Below are positions 36,066-47,500 of a stretch of 64,000 bases of DNA, in pieces. The stretch is from Himantopus leucocephalus (lineage: Eukaryota; Chordata; Aves; Charadriiformes; Recurvirostridae). The notes beneath the pieces are model-generated. The model did no database searches. It saw nothing but the letters and a program-made list of their open reading frames with translations, and was not told the DNA's origin. The stretch spans positions 5,558,550-5,622,549 of the forward strand of contig RSEF01000021.1 in NCBI GenBank assembly GCA_003993805.1, in the 5' to 3' direction. The position numbers and the translations under genes were made by a program. Position 1 is the stretch's first letter; the number at the start of each line of letters is the position of its first letter.

Positions 36066-36876
36066 AAAGGAGGAAAAGCACGGGCATCCAGAATTTACAG
36101 TGCATACTATTTAAGTTTTTTAAGCAGCACAAATGAAAGTGTATGTATTCTGAATATATTAACAACGTTTACTATTTATTATTTATTATTAGTAGTGTTA
36201 TATTCCTATCAAACAGGAATTTATGTCAAATTAGTTGGTGCTGTCGTACTCCCAGTGCTAGATCGGAGCTCGGTTTCCCTGGGATGAGTGTTTGCTTTCA
36301 TAATATTCCTGGCTAGTTGAGCAGTTTGTGCACGTTATCTCTAATGTCCTACCATAGTGCTGACTGCTGTATGAATAATCACGTGGGGCTTGACATCAAA
36401 ATTGTGAACTCATATCTGAATTTCCTTGACAAAGTTCAGGAGGGTTTGGATCTGCAGTTGGTTTAGACTAGTCAACACTTTCCTTAGAGCACTAGCACCG
36501 ATTTTCAAAGTGATGAAGGTCTAGTTTTCCCCTCCTCTTTTGTGTTGGTTCCTACTTGAATAAACATCTGTAAAATACAGCAGTATTAAGCTGTTTATGA
36601 AGTTCATCATAATTGGTAGGGCTGTGGCAGCTCTGGCTATTTGAAGACGAAGAATTGGAAAGTTCAAAAAATGAAACGTACAGCAGCTGGAGGCTGTAAG
36701 GTGCAGTTAAAATATTTCATACAGTTTATCCTAATATCCTAACTTCCCTTCAGTGTGCACATTGCTTGCTTGCAAGAGAGCCAAGGTGCCCCAAATATAT
36801 ATGTGTGTGTGTTTAAAGGAATCTCAACAAAGAATGAAAAGCTTGTAGCAGTGCAGCATTATGCTATAGCACAGCA

Positions 36877-36912
36877 AAAAAACAAACAAACAAAACCCCC
36901 AAAACAAAACAG
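36877..36912. repeat. A-rich simple repeat (AAAC/AAACC)
   Basis: aaaaacaaacaaacaaaacc and following are low-complexity sequence. Confidence 0.8.
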
Positions 36913-39900
36913 TGACCTTCAAATCTTGAAGCACTGTTTGGTTTGGCCATAGGCATTTCTCAGCGAAGGATGTATCCTGGGGCTGTACTTACAGAGATGA
37001 GCTCTGCTGCTCACCTCTGCGATAGCTGGTGTGGATCAGCATTGTACACTTCATGCGGCTGTGATGCTATTTCAGATCTTGTTGCCAAAAAAACCTCTTT
37101 TGACTTTTAAATAAGAGCAAGTTACCAGCCGTATTTGCAGACCAACTGCATAGCTGAAGCAAAAACGCGGTTTCCCGCCTGTTGGGTAGTGTTAACCACA
37201 TGGAGCAAATAGTTTCAACTCTCCTAAAACTGCTCTGGCTTCCTGTTCGCTTTGTGGTGCAATTAAATGTGGTGAGCTTGGTGGGGGTTTTTTATTTGTT
37301 TGTTTATTTACCCCGTACCCCAGTAAGTGGAGGATAAGAGAGGCTGCTTCTAGCCTTGTCTGTAGAAGTGGTGAATACAGCTTCACAAATGTTACCATTT
37401 ACTGAAATTGCCAACATCTCTGTGGCTTGGGACCCAGGAGGGCAGGCATGGTGGTTTTTCCTCCAGGTGCCCCACTGGCAGTTGGAAGCGCTCTTGCCAG
37501 GCAATCCTGTAAATACCAAGGCACTGTGGTTACATTACTTGCTTGTTGTCATCATCTTCCTCTTTCTCCCCCTGTTCTTTTTTCCTCCAAAAGCTGACCA
37601 GCCGTCTCATCTAGGCTATGAACGTTGGCTAAAGTTCTCACACGGCAAATTGGTGTAGAGAAGGGATTTGGAAGGGAGATGGTTAGGCGCTGTACAGCCA
37701 GTGTTTCTAACCGTGTCCGTTGTGTAAAGAGATGCCGAGATAGTAAGCAGATGTGGAAGAATGGTGTATCTGGAGCAGTGAAGAGAGGAAACAACCTGAA
37801 AAAAAATGTGAGGATAGATGCCAAGAGGTGGAGCTATGAAAGACTGATAATGAAGACTAAGGGTTCAAAAAAGTTTTTGTTGACGAAAAGGGACGTAAAA
37901 AGAAGGTATTCATGTGAGTAGTCATTGTAACTGAGGTACAGCCAAAAGATGAAAAGAAAATCACACTTTAGATTGAGCTTTGGTATGTATATAATAGACA
38001 GCAGCTCTTAACCCTAGCCAAGCGCTGCAGGATTTTTATCCCCGCCTGCAGGGAGCCTCTCCTCTCTCCTGTGAGCTCAGGGCACTCCTTATCCTGCAAA
38101 GACTTGTACCCTGAGCCAGCAGTTGCATGACGCAGAATGTCTGAAAACTTGTCATCCCTTTCCTCCTCTCCATTTGTCTTTCTCCTGTTTACAGTTTTAT
38201 GTTAACCCTGGGTAGTCCCAGTGCTTGTCCTTTGTAATACAGCCTGGAGAATATCCCTTCTTGTTTTCAAGTGTGTTCGTTTATGCATGGCAAATACAAA
38301 TTTTTTAAATGAAAGTCAATTTGTGTTATGCAACAACTATGTCCACATCAGTTTTGGATACCAGTTGCTCTTCTTTGCCTGATGCTTAGCTTGGAGTCCT
38401 ATTTGTTATTATTGCAGGGCTCTTAACTGGGGACAGAGCTGCCGTGTCCCCGTGGCAGAGATCAGCCCCTGCAGTTACACAAAAAGTCACCCTTCTTCTC
38501 TCTTCTACGATCTCCCAACAAGTCCTGCATAACACATGGACCACGCTGGACAGTCGTGAATACCAGGCTGGGGGCTGCATCGTTCGCCAAGCAGGACGAG
38601 GCTGACCCCTGGCTCAGCAGGAGCGTGGAATCGTGTTTCTGGCAAATCCACCAGAATAAGTGGCATGGAGTACGTGCCTGCTGCGTGGCAAGAGAGCTTA
38701 AAAGCTGAGAATACAAACCCTTCACAGTTTTATGAGCAACTCTGGGTAACTTTATACCAGATTGGCATGGCATGGAGATGGTCTTTTTGAACTGGCATGC
38801 CTAGCACATGCCTAATAATAGATAGGTTTGAAATAATGCCGCGTGGATGCCACTAGCCCTTCTTAGCAGTGTTTTCTTCAAACCCGTTAGCACTGTTTTG
38901 TTCTCAATAAGACAGAGGGAAAACAACTGACTGACCTTTCCCTTCTGTTTTTCCTAGAGGTCTCAGATCTTTAATCGAGCAGGTTGCAACTATTTTTCTG
39001 ACTTTGAGTTGCTTTTTTCCTTCCCTGCAGTTTCTGTTGTCCAGTTTCTCACAGGCCGTGTGGGCAAATGTCCTAAAAGTGTTCAGTACAGTCCTATATG
39101 TGAAACTTGGAGATGATGAATAGAAAAGCTGTTGAAAAGGAAAAAAATAGCAGAACAGAAACCAGAATTCCTGTAAACAGTCTGTTAAAAATATCTTCAA
39201 CACATGTCAGGGCTGATGATTTAAAATAGACAGTTCTGAGCTTTAAAAGGTCACATTAAGACGTGATAGTAGATTCAAATGGAGTTGAAGAACGAATGTT
39301 TCAACAGTCACATTTTGTACGGATGGTAAGATATCTGTGTTGCCAACTAGTAATGTTCAGGGAAAAAATTGAGTCAGATTGCAAGAATAATGAGCTTTTC
39401 TTGGATTATTACATGGAAAAACAAAAAGAATTTATACCTTAATCACATGCATCCAGCAGTAGGAGCTTTAGGAAAAATGGTGATTCTGGGAGTCGTAAAA
39501 CTGCAGGACCAGTCGGGGCAATGCACTAACACTAACCGTATCCTATACCAAGATTGTTTATTTCCACGTGTGGGAGTGAAATAATTAAAAGCACAGATCC
39601 AGGTTCACAGTCTCTTATTATTCGTGACCCAAAGTGTGGTGGGCAGTTCTCGAGTGCAAAAGGAGATGTGTGAAAAGACAGAAATTTTTTTCAAATGAAC
39701 AAATGGTCTTTGGGTATTTAATTGCTGCTGAAAATTTAATGAGACAGAGGAGAGTGATTGTCTTTGAACACTGGAAACATTTCTTATCCCCATCTGCTGC
39801 TTCTTTGGAACCACTCCTTTCCCATGACGTGGCAGAGAGCTGCTCTGTGCACAAAGGGTGATAGCAGCCCTGCTGAGAAGTGACCGACCCTTGGGGCACC

Positions 39901-40629
39901 TTGGGGCTCTGGTGGGATGATGCCCTTGCATGATGGTTTGGTGCTGGGGTGGGTTTCTCTGTGCAACAGGTCGGGCGAGAACAAAAACGTCTAGACAGCC
40001 TGTATGTCCTGGGTATCCAGCACATAAAGGTGCGCGTGGTTCCTCTCTCCCCCATCGTTAGCAGGCACTAGTGAAACACCAGGCCTGTTCCAACCTATTG
40101 CTACCCTGCTCCTTCCGTGGGCCCCTCGCCTGCCTTGGAGGCATTTCGTCTTGTCCCTCAAGTCACTTGACTCTCCTTTGGGATCTGGAGTCCTCCCCAT
40201 CCTTATGGCACAAAACTTTTCCAGATGAAGAAAGGACAATTGCATGAGCGAGGTTGTCAAAGGAGCTCTTTCCAGGGAAGGAGTGACTCCCAAACCATTT
40301 TAAATGTCCCGTGTGAGTAGTTTTGCACATACACGTGGATTTAGGGCCTGCTTTCAACATTGTGCCCTATAGTTCGTCCTTCAACTTTGGTAGTAATGCG
40401 GCTCTCTGGTGTCACCAGCAGTGCGCCCCCACTGCGTGCACCACGTCAGCTGCGTCGGGGTGGTGGCAGCCGTGAAACGCTTTGGACATTTTCTGTGCTT
40501 GGCTGCCAGGATTGATTTCTCCTGGGGGTGTTGCATTCCCTGTTGTACGTTGTCTTGTGCATGAGGCTGCACCAGCCGCTGCTCCGGGGATTCCTGGTGT
40601 GCTGCGCAGGGCTAGAGCGACCTGTGCGT

Positions 40630-40841
40630 GACAGAGGGTGACTGCTGGGCAGTGCTGGATTACTGGGCACAACGCAAGGTCCCTGCTGCAGCGTTACTGG
40701 TGCATGATGCACAACTGCAGCTGTGGTTACTGGGGCCCAGCGCAGAAAGGCTGGTGCAGGACCAGTGGCGTGTGATGCACAGCTGGTACCAGGGTTCAGG
40801 TGCATGGCTGGTGACCAGTGCGGGGTAACTGGTGTGCAGGG
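40630..40841. repeat. Degenerate G-rich minisatellite
   Basis: There are about seven diverged units of roughly 26-35 bp sharing gttactgg(t/g)gc and a gcacagctg-like second half; examples start at 40658, 40691 and 40726. The array ends exactly where the LTR-like sequence begins. Confidence 0.6.
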
Positions 40842-41270
40842 TGTTACGGTTTGAGGAACCCACAACAATTTATTGTTGTTTAGACAATTATTTTATCACT
40901 CCACCCAGGAAGGGGAACCGGGGGAAAAAAACAGGAAACCCAAGGGCTGAAATATCAACAGATTTAATAGAATAAGACTAAATAATTAACATTAATAACA
41001 CTAAAGAACCAATATTGATCCCAATACCAATATAAAATATACAAGGATTATACTCAACCCATTCTGTCCGTAGGAAGCCGTGTGCTCCCAGCAGTGGCAG
41101 CAAATGTGGGACATGGCAAGCGCTCCGGCTTCGGGAGGAAGGGAAGGGCTCAGGGGTCTGGCACTGGGGCAAGGAGTTCTCAGGATCGCGGCCATCGTAG
41201 AAGAGAAAAATTCCTCAGCAAACTTTCTAGTTTATATTGACTGTGGTGTTCGTGCTATGAACTAACCCCG
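40842..41270 (-). mobile_element. Probable solo LTR of an avian endogenous retrovirus, minus orientation
   Basis: Read on the minus strand, the sequence ends ttcctcaaaccgtaaca (terminal CA), preceded by an AATAAA (in aacaacaataaattgttg) and by the phrase tcagcccttgggtttcctg. Further upstream on that strand is a long A/T-rich block. I associate these features with avian ERVL-type LTRs. The right-hand boundary is a guess. No viral coding sequence is present. A target-site duplication was not identified. Confidence 0.5.
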
Positions 41271-41479
41271 TTGGCCAGCTTGGGTCAAGTGCCCGGGTCT
41301 CGCTCCTCCTCATCCCCCTACCTGGGATGCTCGAAAACACCGAGACCTGGAAACCCGCACACCAGCGCTGCCCAGAAAGCCAGTATTTTCAAATTCAGGC
41401 GCTAGAGTCTTCTAAAAATGCGGTTGTTCCCTACCATTAGAAGCGGCTCTCCGTAACATTCCTGAAAGAGAAATTAATC

Positions 41480-41706
41480 CTGTGTGGCTCAAACCGGGAC
41501 ACGGGGCTACCGGCGGGCCCGGCGCGCTTGCCGCCGGCGGGTGGGCGGGGTGCGCGCCGCCTGCGCGGCACTTTGCAGACGGTGCCCGACGCCGGGGCGC
41601 GGGCGGCCCCTTTGCAGACGGTGCCTGGGCGGGGCGGCGCCGGCGGCGGGGCCGGGCCGGCAGCGCGGGAGCCCAGCGCGGCCGCCGCCGCGGGCCGGCA
41701 CCGCAG
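41480..41706 (+). promoter_or_regulatory. PIK3CD: CpG island with candidate PIK3CD promoter and noncoding first exon
   Basis: The block is very CpG-dense and ends in the consensus donor CAG|GTGAGG (exon end 41706, intron from 41707). The 16-mer ctttgcagacggtgcc occurs at about 41571 and 41610, 39 bp apart. No TATA box is seen. PIK3CD in mammals starts from noncoding exons far upstream of the ATG exon, so this island, 8.9 kb before the coding start and on the right strand, is the best candidate. The transcription start is not determined. Confidence 0.55.
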
Positions 41707-41820
41707 GTGAGGGACGGGACCGGGACGGGACCGCCACCGGGGGACGGGGGGAGCCCGAGCGGGGCCCGGCTGGGGGGGGCGAGCGCCTGCGCACCCCCGG
41801 AGCCGCGGCGCGGGGTGGCG

Positions 41821-41834
41821 GGGGGGGGGGGTTN

Positions 41835-41881
<47 letters not shown>
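41821..41881. repeat. Poly(G) tract with an N at 41834
   Basis: Eleven Gs, TT, N, then 47 Gs and again TT before cgccctg. The repeated G-run plus TT on both sides of the N suggests that one G-run was assembled twice. The true length is unknown. Confidence 0.85.
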
Positions 41882-41883
<2 letters not shown>

Positions 41884-42739
41884 CGCCCTGTGTCTGGCGT
41901 CGCTGTGCGGCACATCCGAATTATTCCTCGGGCTCCTTTAACAAGCTGCGTTCTTAGGAAAAGGCTTTGTGAAAAAGCGGTATTTTAAGAGCCGGTAATG
42001 TGCGGGTTGGCGGTGGGTTTGGGGATCAGCCCTGGACGCTGTGCCCCCCGCAGGAGATGCGCTGGTGGCAGCGCTCGGTTCCCACGGCAGCGGGTGGCAG
42101 CGGCCTTTCTTGTGGGCCAGGGGATGGATGGCACCCACTCGTGTCACCCACTGACCGGCTCCACGGGGTGCTGGGGGGGCGCTTGTGCTGCTAGGGTTCC
42201 TGCCCAGTCACTACCCGCAAGGTTTGGCACCTTGTCGCTGCGGTTAAGAGTCACCCAGAGGTTGGTGCACATTTGGCAACATCTGGCCATCCGTACCTCC
42301 TGGCGTTGGAGCTGTGCTGCCCAGGTTAGTCGCTAACGGCGGTGTGTGTCTCTGCTAGGGGTTGGCTTCAGACTGTGTGTTTTGGCAGGGCATGAGGAAG
42401 TCTTTTAAGAGCTCAGCGAAGAGTCTGTTAACACCTAAGCGCGGCGTGCTGTACGTGCTCGAGATGGGAACCTGAAAGTAAAGAAAGTTGAATGTAGTGG
42501 TGGAGGGTCATTAGCAATATACGGCTTGGTTTTTTGTGTTCATCAGCAAGATGCACTTGGGTTTCTGGTATTGTCCACTCATGGGAGCAGTTGAAAAAGA
42601 TTAATTTCAGCAACCTTTTCATTTATCACAACATCCTCCAACTCCCAGGCTATGCCCACGTTAGCAGTAATAGTGAGAGCGCAAAGATCCCAAACCAGTT
42701 TGCCAGCATTTAGGAATTGCAACGTCCTTCGTGAGATGT

Positions 42740-42870
42740 ACTTGTGCATATGAGAAAACTGAAACACAGAGGAGTTAGTTGTTTGAAGTCACTCATCAAA
42801 CAATTGTCAGGGTTGGGAATGGAACTTTGCCAGTTGTCAGTTTTCAAGCTCTCGCTTTAAGTACTAAATA
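42740..42870 (-). repeat. MIR-like SINE, antisense
   Basis: atgagaaaactgaaacacag is followed by aggagttagttgtttgaagt, cactcatcaaacaattgtca, gggttgggaatggaactttg and a final caagctctcgctttaagtac. All are in order for the reverse complement of MIR. Confidence 0.75.
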
Positions 42871-44204
42871 TACTGTTTCCCACTAGATGTTTCCTCAGAC
42901 AACACTGAAAGCACAGTTGATTGACTGTGAACTTGCCTAAAAGGCTGCTTGAAAGTTTCCACCAGAGCAAGGTTCTCGAGTCCTCCCGTCAGATGCTTTT
43001 CTTACTCCCTGATGTTCCTCTGCCTCTCTCTAGTGATACTGTTTTACTTCCAGAATGAGGTATGGCTTTACATTTCCACTTCTCTTAAGTTGCTTTACCT
43101 GAGCTCCTCTTTTCCTCCCTCTGGGCATTACTTGTGGTTGGATCTAAGGTCCTGCTGAGCTTGAATGACAGTATATCACTCTGATGCTCTTTCTCCAGTT
43201 GCTCTGGAGCTGGGAGCCCCACAGAACTGCAGCCTGGTTTTATCACCACGTGTATGTTCTGCTTTCCTATCTCTTTCCTTGCTGACAACCCGTTTCATCA
43301 TCAGCCCTGCACACAAACAAGGTTAGCTCCAGTTCAGATTGCATTAGTGTAGTTCTGCTTCCCATTACTTTTCTCTGTGAGCCTGTTTTATGGGAGTGTG
43401 CATGTGTAAGGCGGGCATTGAGCAATATAAATGCTCAAAGTAAAGGAGCCTTTATTTCATAAATGGAAGGGCACGAGCCAAGGGATGCTTTGGATCCAGT
43501 GGTTGTTCAAAGCTTGATCCTCGTAGTCTCCACATAGCTAGAACACTTCCTTGGAAGGTGGAAAAATCCCTTGTTCTCTGCTGACATTTTGATGCGTGGA
43601 AGATGCTGATTTTGGTATGTAAATGCTGGTTTATACCAGCCCCTCTGGTGGAGAAGGGGTTACTCTGTAATGTTTTAGAGGCCTGAAAAGTTAGGTGTGT
43701 GCATTTTCATCCCTTGCTCAGTTATCCTGGGCAGATTCCGTTGTATGTCTACCTCAGTCTAAAGGTTTGTGTAAGCAAAGTAGGGAGTAAAGGTGATTAA
43801 TCAGGGGCTTAGAAATCTCTAATAAAAGGCATTATCAAACCATTGTAACTACGTTTCTACTATGTAGGGTTGGATGAACAGCAAACTACTGTTGAAAGGA
43901 GGAATGAATTGGTGCAGGGAATTGTGTGGCAGGATATGAGAGGTCAGTGTACAAAACAAGCTGATGATATGCAAAAGCTTTTATATGATTTTTTTATATT
44001 TGGTAGCAGTAGAAGTCTTATTACAGTAAACTAAATAAAGGAGATTAGAATATTCTAAACTAGCGTTTGAGGAAATGAACCCTGAAGATACAAAAGCATT
44101 GATTTTAGGGGTTGTTCAGTACTTGAATGCTTCTCCATACCTTTTCAAGGGGTCCTGGTTTCTTTCCTACCTAGTTCATGGGCCAAGTCTTACACTTGTG
44201 TGTA

Positions 44205-44593
44205 TGCATTGAAGAAGGAACCAGAGACGAGGAAAGGCTTAGGCACTCGGGTCTTTTTAGTCTAGAGAAAAGACGACTGAGGGGGGATCTTATCAATACT
44301 TATAAATACTTAAAGGGAGAGTACTAGGGGGATGGGAACAGTCTTTTTTTCAGTGATAGAACAAGAAGTAATGGGCATAAACTTGAACATGAGGAGGAAC
44401 TTCTTTACTTTGAGGGTGGCAGAGCACTAGCACAGGCCGCCCAGAGAGGTGGGGGAGTCTCCGACTCTGGAGACATTCAGAACCCACCTGGATGCCATCC
44501 TGTGCAACCTGCTGGAGGTGACCCTGCTCTGGCAGGGGGTTGGACTAGATGATCTCCAGAGGTCCCTTCCAACCCTGACAATTCTGTGACGAT
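44205..44593 (+). mobile_element. CR1 LINE 3' end, about 390 bp
   Basis: The sequence reads from gaggaaaggcttaggcactc through gatcttatcaatacttataa, aacttgaacatgaggaggaa and gcccagagaggtgggggagt to ggttggactagatgatctcc and caattctgtgac. This is a nearly complete CR1 3' segment in sense orientation. It shares its 3' end with the gap-split copy at 24.3 kb. Confidence 0.95.
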
Positions 44594-47500
44594 TAGAGCT
44601 CTGGTGCAACTCAGGTCTATACTGAAGGTGCAACAGTGTCCCAGGAACTGAAAGAGAGCAGTGATGGCCTAACAGCACAGTTGGGACACTGACCCATATT
44701 TTACAGAAAGCTTAATAGAAGTTGTAAAGGAAACACTATTGTTGACATGGGAGCAAAATCTGTCCTGTTAATGCCACCTGCAAAATGAATGATATTAGCA
44801 GGTAATCAAGAAGGCAGCAAAGCCATTCTAGTGGCATAAAAGGCTGCCGCTAGCTTAATGTCCAGGCTCAGAGTCACTCTTGGTGGCAGGGGGTGGCTGT
44901 GGGTTCTCAGTCCAGCTTGCCATGGATCCTGTAGGCTGGCGTGAGCATCAAGTCTGTCTGCTGCATTGGGGGTCCCTGCTCAGTTGGGGTGGATGGGGCA
45001 CCACAGCAGACGCTTGCACCTGTGTGGGCCGGCAGTCCCTGAGGCTGTTTCTAGCACCTCTCACCAACACGTATTCATTTTTAGATGACTGAAGAGCCAG
45101 GTTGTCAGTACTTGTCAGCAGGCAGAGCTGCAAAGTCCAGTCTTAGTATGAGCTTCTGTTGGCTGCATCCACATCATGGGACTGGAGTCTGAATCAGGAT
45201 TTTTTACATTATGCCACAGGGGAAGCAGATACAGCATATTTTTTTTCTGTGTGATTTAAGTTAGGGGGCTGGCACCTGAGTGTGAGTATCCAGCTAGCCC
45301 TGCAAGGGGGGAGTCCCTCTACAAAACTCCCACATACAGTCACAGTTTGACTTGCTTCTGTGTCTCTGGAGGCATTCTTACCTGCTACGGGAGTTTTCCC
45401 AGTCTGTTCTTGGAGAGGAATTTGTGGGTTAAATTTACAGTCTGTCAATGCTCAAATGACTTGCCTGCAGTGTACAGTGGACCTGTTTTATTTACTCTGT
45501 GACCCCTACCAAAAAAGCAAGCCCAAGTTTAAAACACCTCCAGAACACTCACTGAAATGGGTCTGCACCTATGAAAGCTTAGGGTTGGTTCAGATCCGCT
45601 AAGTGTATTGATTGTGAGGTAAAGACATGTCAAACACGTGTGTACGTAAAAATTCCCGTGGTGTCTTCCCCCAGCTAAGCTGATGCCTGCAATGAAAGTG
45701 ACTTCCTGCTGTCTCCCACGCGACACACATCACCTGTGAGCTCTGTGCCACTCATTTCTTATAAACTTGAAAGGTATTTTTGTAGTCCTGGGGTTTAGTA
45801 ATTTTGTAATCTGTTTGTGGGCGTTAGAGCTTCCGTGTCTGTCTAACGCTGCAGCCTCACAGAGGTTTGTGGAACGCTACTCCATGTGTGATCTTGCTAG
45901 CTTGCTGCTTTTTTTTGCCTTTTTTTTTTTTTCTCTCTCCTCTCAATAGCAGTTGTATGTTGTAAACACCAGAGCTGTGGTTGATAAACTTCATCAAAGG
46001 AGATTTGTGTTAGTATGTTTTGTGTTGACTGCTGGGCTTGTTAAATACTGAGTGGGTAATTTCAAATGTGTCTGTTACACTCTGCATAAATTTGCCTTTA
46101 TGTGCGACTATGTATTCCTCAGGGTGTGTGAACTCAAAACATATGTTACCTCCTATTACTGATGTTGTGCCTATATTTGTTACGTGGCATCCAGTAACAC
46201 TGGGGTTTGTGTTCTGTCCTGGCAGGCTAGTGCATGGGCTAGTCCCATGTGCAAATCAGCTTTGCCTTGGTCATCTCTCCTCTTTGGGAAAGATATACGT
46301 TTATTACCCTCACACTAATTTGTGCAAGGGGAAACCTTAAGGAGGGGCAAAGTGGTCTGTAGCTTCCTGCAGAATAATGAGCTGAGGCAAAGGGGGGAGA
46401 GAAAGTTGAGGACGTGCCTTCATCTGAAACCTAGAATTTTGTCTCATGATTGTTTTCTTCCACTTCTCTTTCTCCCCAGTGATGAAGAGGTCTGGGCACT
46501 GTAAGATGGGTTTACAGCCCGCATATGACTCTCAGCAACGAAGGGATTTGTACCAATGGATGTGTCTTTCCTGGTTGCTCCCCTAGGAAATGACTCCACA
46601 TCTCAAAATTACTGAGGGATTATGGACCAGTTGTCCACTATTAGGAGTTTTTGCTGCTTGTTGGGCTGGTCTGAACCAGAGGCAGGGGTCGGCGTGGAGA
46701 GGGTCCATGTGTATTTCATTCCTGGTTTCCTGAGAAAGTCTGTCTTGCACAGATTTTTACTTTCCCCTTACAAAAATACTCCACAGAGCACAAACACACG
46801 TGAAAAGGGGAGTACACTTGAATCCTCTGGGAATTGTGGGGAATAGCTTTGTGTTTGGACCCATCGAAGTCTATTGTCGGGCTCGTGCTTGATGCTTTGG
46901 GATCTGTGTTGTGTGACAACACACATTTCTCTTCCTCTTAAATGCTCTGAGAAGCCCAAAGTGATACTGTGCTCTGCAGTGTGAAAGCTTGTTTATCTGT
47001 AGGCTGAAAGAAGCAGCTGTGATGGCCCCAGGCAGACGGTAGTCACAGCCATTCCATGTGCTGCTTGGCCTACTGCTGGGCTCTCCTGTTGGGTTGTGGC
47101 TGGTAACTCCTCACATTTTCTTAGCAAGACCTGAGGTTCCCATCAAGTGTGCTTGCTTCTTTTGGCAAATGAGCTTCCGTTACTGCCTCCCTGTGGTTCT
47201 TTCTTCGGAGCAGCTGGGGCCCTGCCCATCTTAGGAAACAACAGAAAAACGTTTAGCCTGCGCAATACCCTTTCCTGGAGTCAGTACAGCTGCATGGCTT
47301 GTAGGCAGCCTTTACAGCACGTGATCTTGGGTGTCCTGCCCAAGCAAGTCCCTACCATGGGGCAGTTTTTAGGTCAGGCTTGTGTACAAGCAGGCCCAGA
47401 TGAAAATTGCTGCTTGAGGTGAACGAGGAGGTATTTGAGGCCCTGTGGTTTCCTCAAATGTTCTGTGCATGCCTCCAGTTCAGGGGCTGCATGAAGTTCA

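Larger units (their letters stand above)
34046..40620. other. Intergenic, no gene recognised
   Basis: No supported gene. It holds a MIR-like SINE at 35970-36065 and an A/AAAC simple repeat near 36880-36912. A 90-codon charged open frame on the minus strand at 35554-35826 has no recognised family. Confidence 0.6.

Noticed and set aside
37625..37921. Lys/Arg-rich 98-codon frame
   Set aside because: The basic composition follows from purine-rich sequence; no nucleic-acid-binding motif is visible.
41412..41988. Overlapping long frames on both strands across the poly(G) tract
   Set aside because: They consist of poly-Pro or poly-Gly from the G-run and CpG island and include an N; not a protein.
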